From NCBI GenBank assembly GCA_030824495.1, contig JAVBXP010000041.1, positions 1 through 41,205 on the forward strand: 41,205 nt of DNA, given 5' to 3'. Origin of the DNA: a bacterium. GTDB taxonomy: Bacteria > Pseudomonadota > Alphaproteobacteria > Caulobacterales > Caulobacteraceae. Shown here one piece after another: positions 40,630 through 41,205 of the stretch. Under the pieces are notes generated by a model that saw only the letters and a program-made list of their open reading frames with translations, was not told where the DNA came from and did no database searches. Made by a program: the position numbers and the translations under genes. Each line of letters starts with the position of its first letter. Positions within the stretch are counted from its first letter, which is position 1.

Positions 40630-41205
40630 GTGCCCACGCAACAGCCCGTCCGGATCGGAGCCCGCGGCTCCAAGCTTTCGCTGGCCCAGGCCGGCATCAT
40701 GCAACGCCGTATCGCAGCGGCGCTCGGAGCCGATCCGAGCGACCCTGCGCAGGTGGAGGCATTCGCGCCTCTGATCGTCATCACCACGACGGGGGACCGG
40801 ATTCAGGACCGCCGCCTGCTGGAGATCGGCGGCAAAGGCCTGTTCACCAAGGAGATCGAGGAGGCGCTGCTCGACGGCTCGATCGACTGCGCCATCCACT
40901 CGATGAAGGACGTGCCGGCCGTGCTGCCGGACGGACTGTGCATTTCGGCGATCCCCGAGCGGGAAGGTCCGCGCGACGCCTTCCTCAGCCACAAGGTCGA
41001 TCGTCTGGAGGATTTGCCGCAGGGCGCCGTGCTCGGCACCGCCTCGCTGCGCCGCCAGGCTCAGTCGCTGCATCGCCGCAGCGACCTGAACGTCCAGATG
41101 CTGCGCGGCAATGTCGATACTCGCTTGGCCAAACTCGCGGCTGGCGACGCCGACGCCATCCTGCTGGCGATGTCGGGCCTGAACCGGCTGGGCCTTGGTC
41201 ATTTG
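40630..41205 (+). CDS. hemC: Porphobilinogen deaminase (hydroxymethylbilane synthase), 3' end beyond window
   Basis: The first 192 residues of HemC, which joins four porphobilinogens into hydroxymethylbilane for heme. Visible: [17 protein letters not shown] (9-25), [33 protein letters not shown] (51-83), HSMKDVPA with the catalytic Asp94, and [10 protein letters not shown] plus [12 protein letters not shown]. The cofactor-binding cysteine lies in the missing C-terminal part. I chose the GTG at 40630; a TTG at 40603 is in frame but atypical. The gene is open to the last base of the window, so it is cut, not broken. Divergent from tsaD. Confidence 0.95.
   Translation, partial: MPTQQPVRIGARGSKLSLAQAGIMQRRIAAALGADPSDPAQVEAFAPLIVITTTGDRIQDRRLLEIGGKGLFTKEIEEALLDGSIDCAIHSMKDVPAVLPDGLCISAIPEREGPRDAFLSHKVDRLEDLPQGAVLGTASLRRQAQSLHRRSDLNVQMLRGNVDTRLAKLAAGDADAILLAMSGLNRLGLGHL

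Overview
The window is 41.2 kb of GC-rich, densely packed bacterial chromosome. It almost certainly comes from an alphaproteobacterium of the order Caulobacterales (Caulobacter/Phenylobacterium-like). Evidence: a dnaA-rpsT pair with Caulobacter-type DnaA sequence, frequent GTG/TTG starts with 4-base stop/start overlaps, a cluster of GANTC (CcrM-type) sites in front of dnaA, an alphaproteobacterial GAAC-N7-GAAC LexA box, an Rsm22-family protein as in mitochondria, and CGTCAT...ATGACG palindromic repeats. There are no rRNA or tRNA genes, prophage, insertion sequence or CRISPR array that I can see. Most of it is conserved housekeeping DNA.

Layout. 0-5.2 kb: an AI-2E-type permease (-), a HerA/DUF853 ATPase (+), a symmetric terminator, then dnaA (-) and rpsT (-) with a long regulatory gap. 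5.3-10.2 kb: enoyl-CoA hydratase, a TraB/GumN lipoprotein and mutM on the minus strand, divergent from the ubiquinone genes ubiE-ubiB. 10.2-11.8 kb: a 121-bp palindromic repeat, then a small minus-strand operon (toxin-domain-like lipoprotein, cupin, GIY-YIG nuclease) with a LexA box exactly over its predicted -10. 11.8-13.9 kb: coaBC (+) facing a cytochrome c plus an unknown helical protein (-). 14.2-20.6 kb: glcDEF, a small cytochrome c-like protein and a TonB-dependent receptor that seems to lack a signal peptide. 20.6-23.4 kb: dapB-amidase-dut (-). 23.6-27.4 kb: maeB-type malic enzyme fused to a phosphotransacetylase-like domain, then a YegD-like Hsp70 (+). 27.4-35.0 kb: M16 peptidase, quinone-oxidoreductase-like reductase, Rsm22 methyltransferase, SRPBCC protein and acs (-). 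35.1-37.8 kb: M28 peptidase and creatininase-family hydrolase (+) with a second palindromic repeat between them. 37.8-41.2 kb: tsaD-gpsA-YciI-Rieske (-), divergent from hemC (+), which runs off the end of the window.

How the genes work together. Several blocks serve central carbon use: glcDEF oxidises glycolate, malic enzyme and Acs link C4 acids, acetate and acetyl-CoA, and UbiE/UbiB feed the quinone pool. The most interesting parts are regulatory: the dnaA upstream region (four GANTC sites in 99 bp plus a perfect dyad lying between the predicted -35 and -10 elements), the putative SOS-controlled operon at 10.4-11.7 kb, and a near-perfect 24-bp dyad in the 81-bp tsaD/hemC divergent gap. I found no convincing wholly new multi-gene system; the SOS-linked operon is the best candidate for something undescribed. 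All assignments come from reading the sequence and from memory of families. No searches were run.
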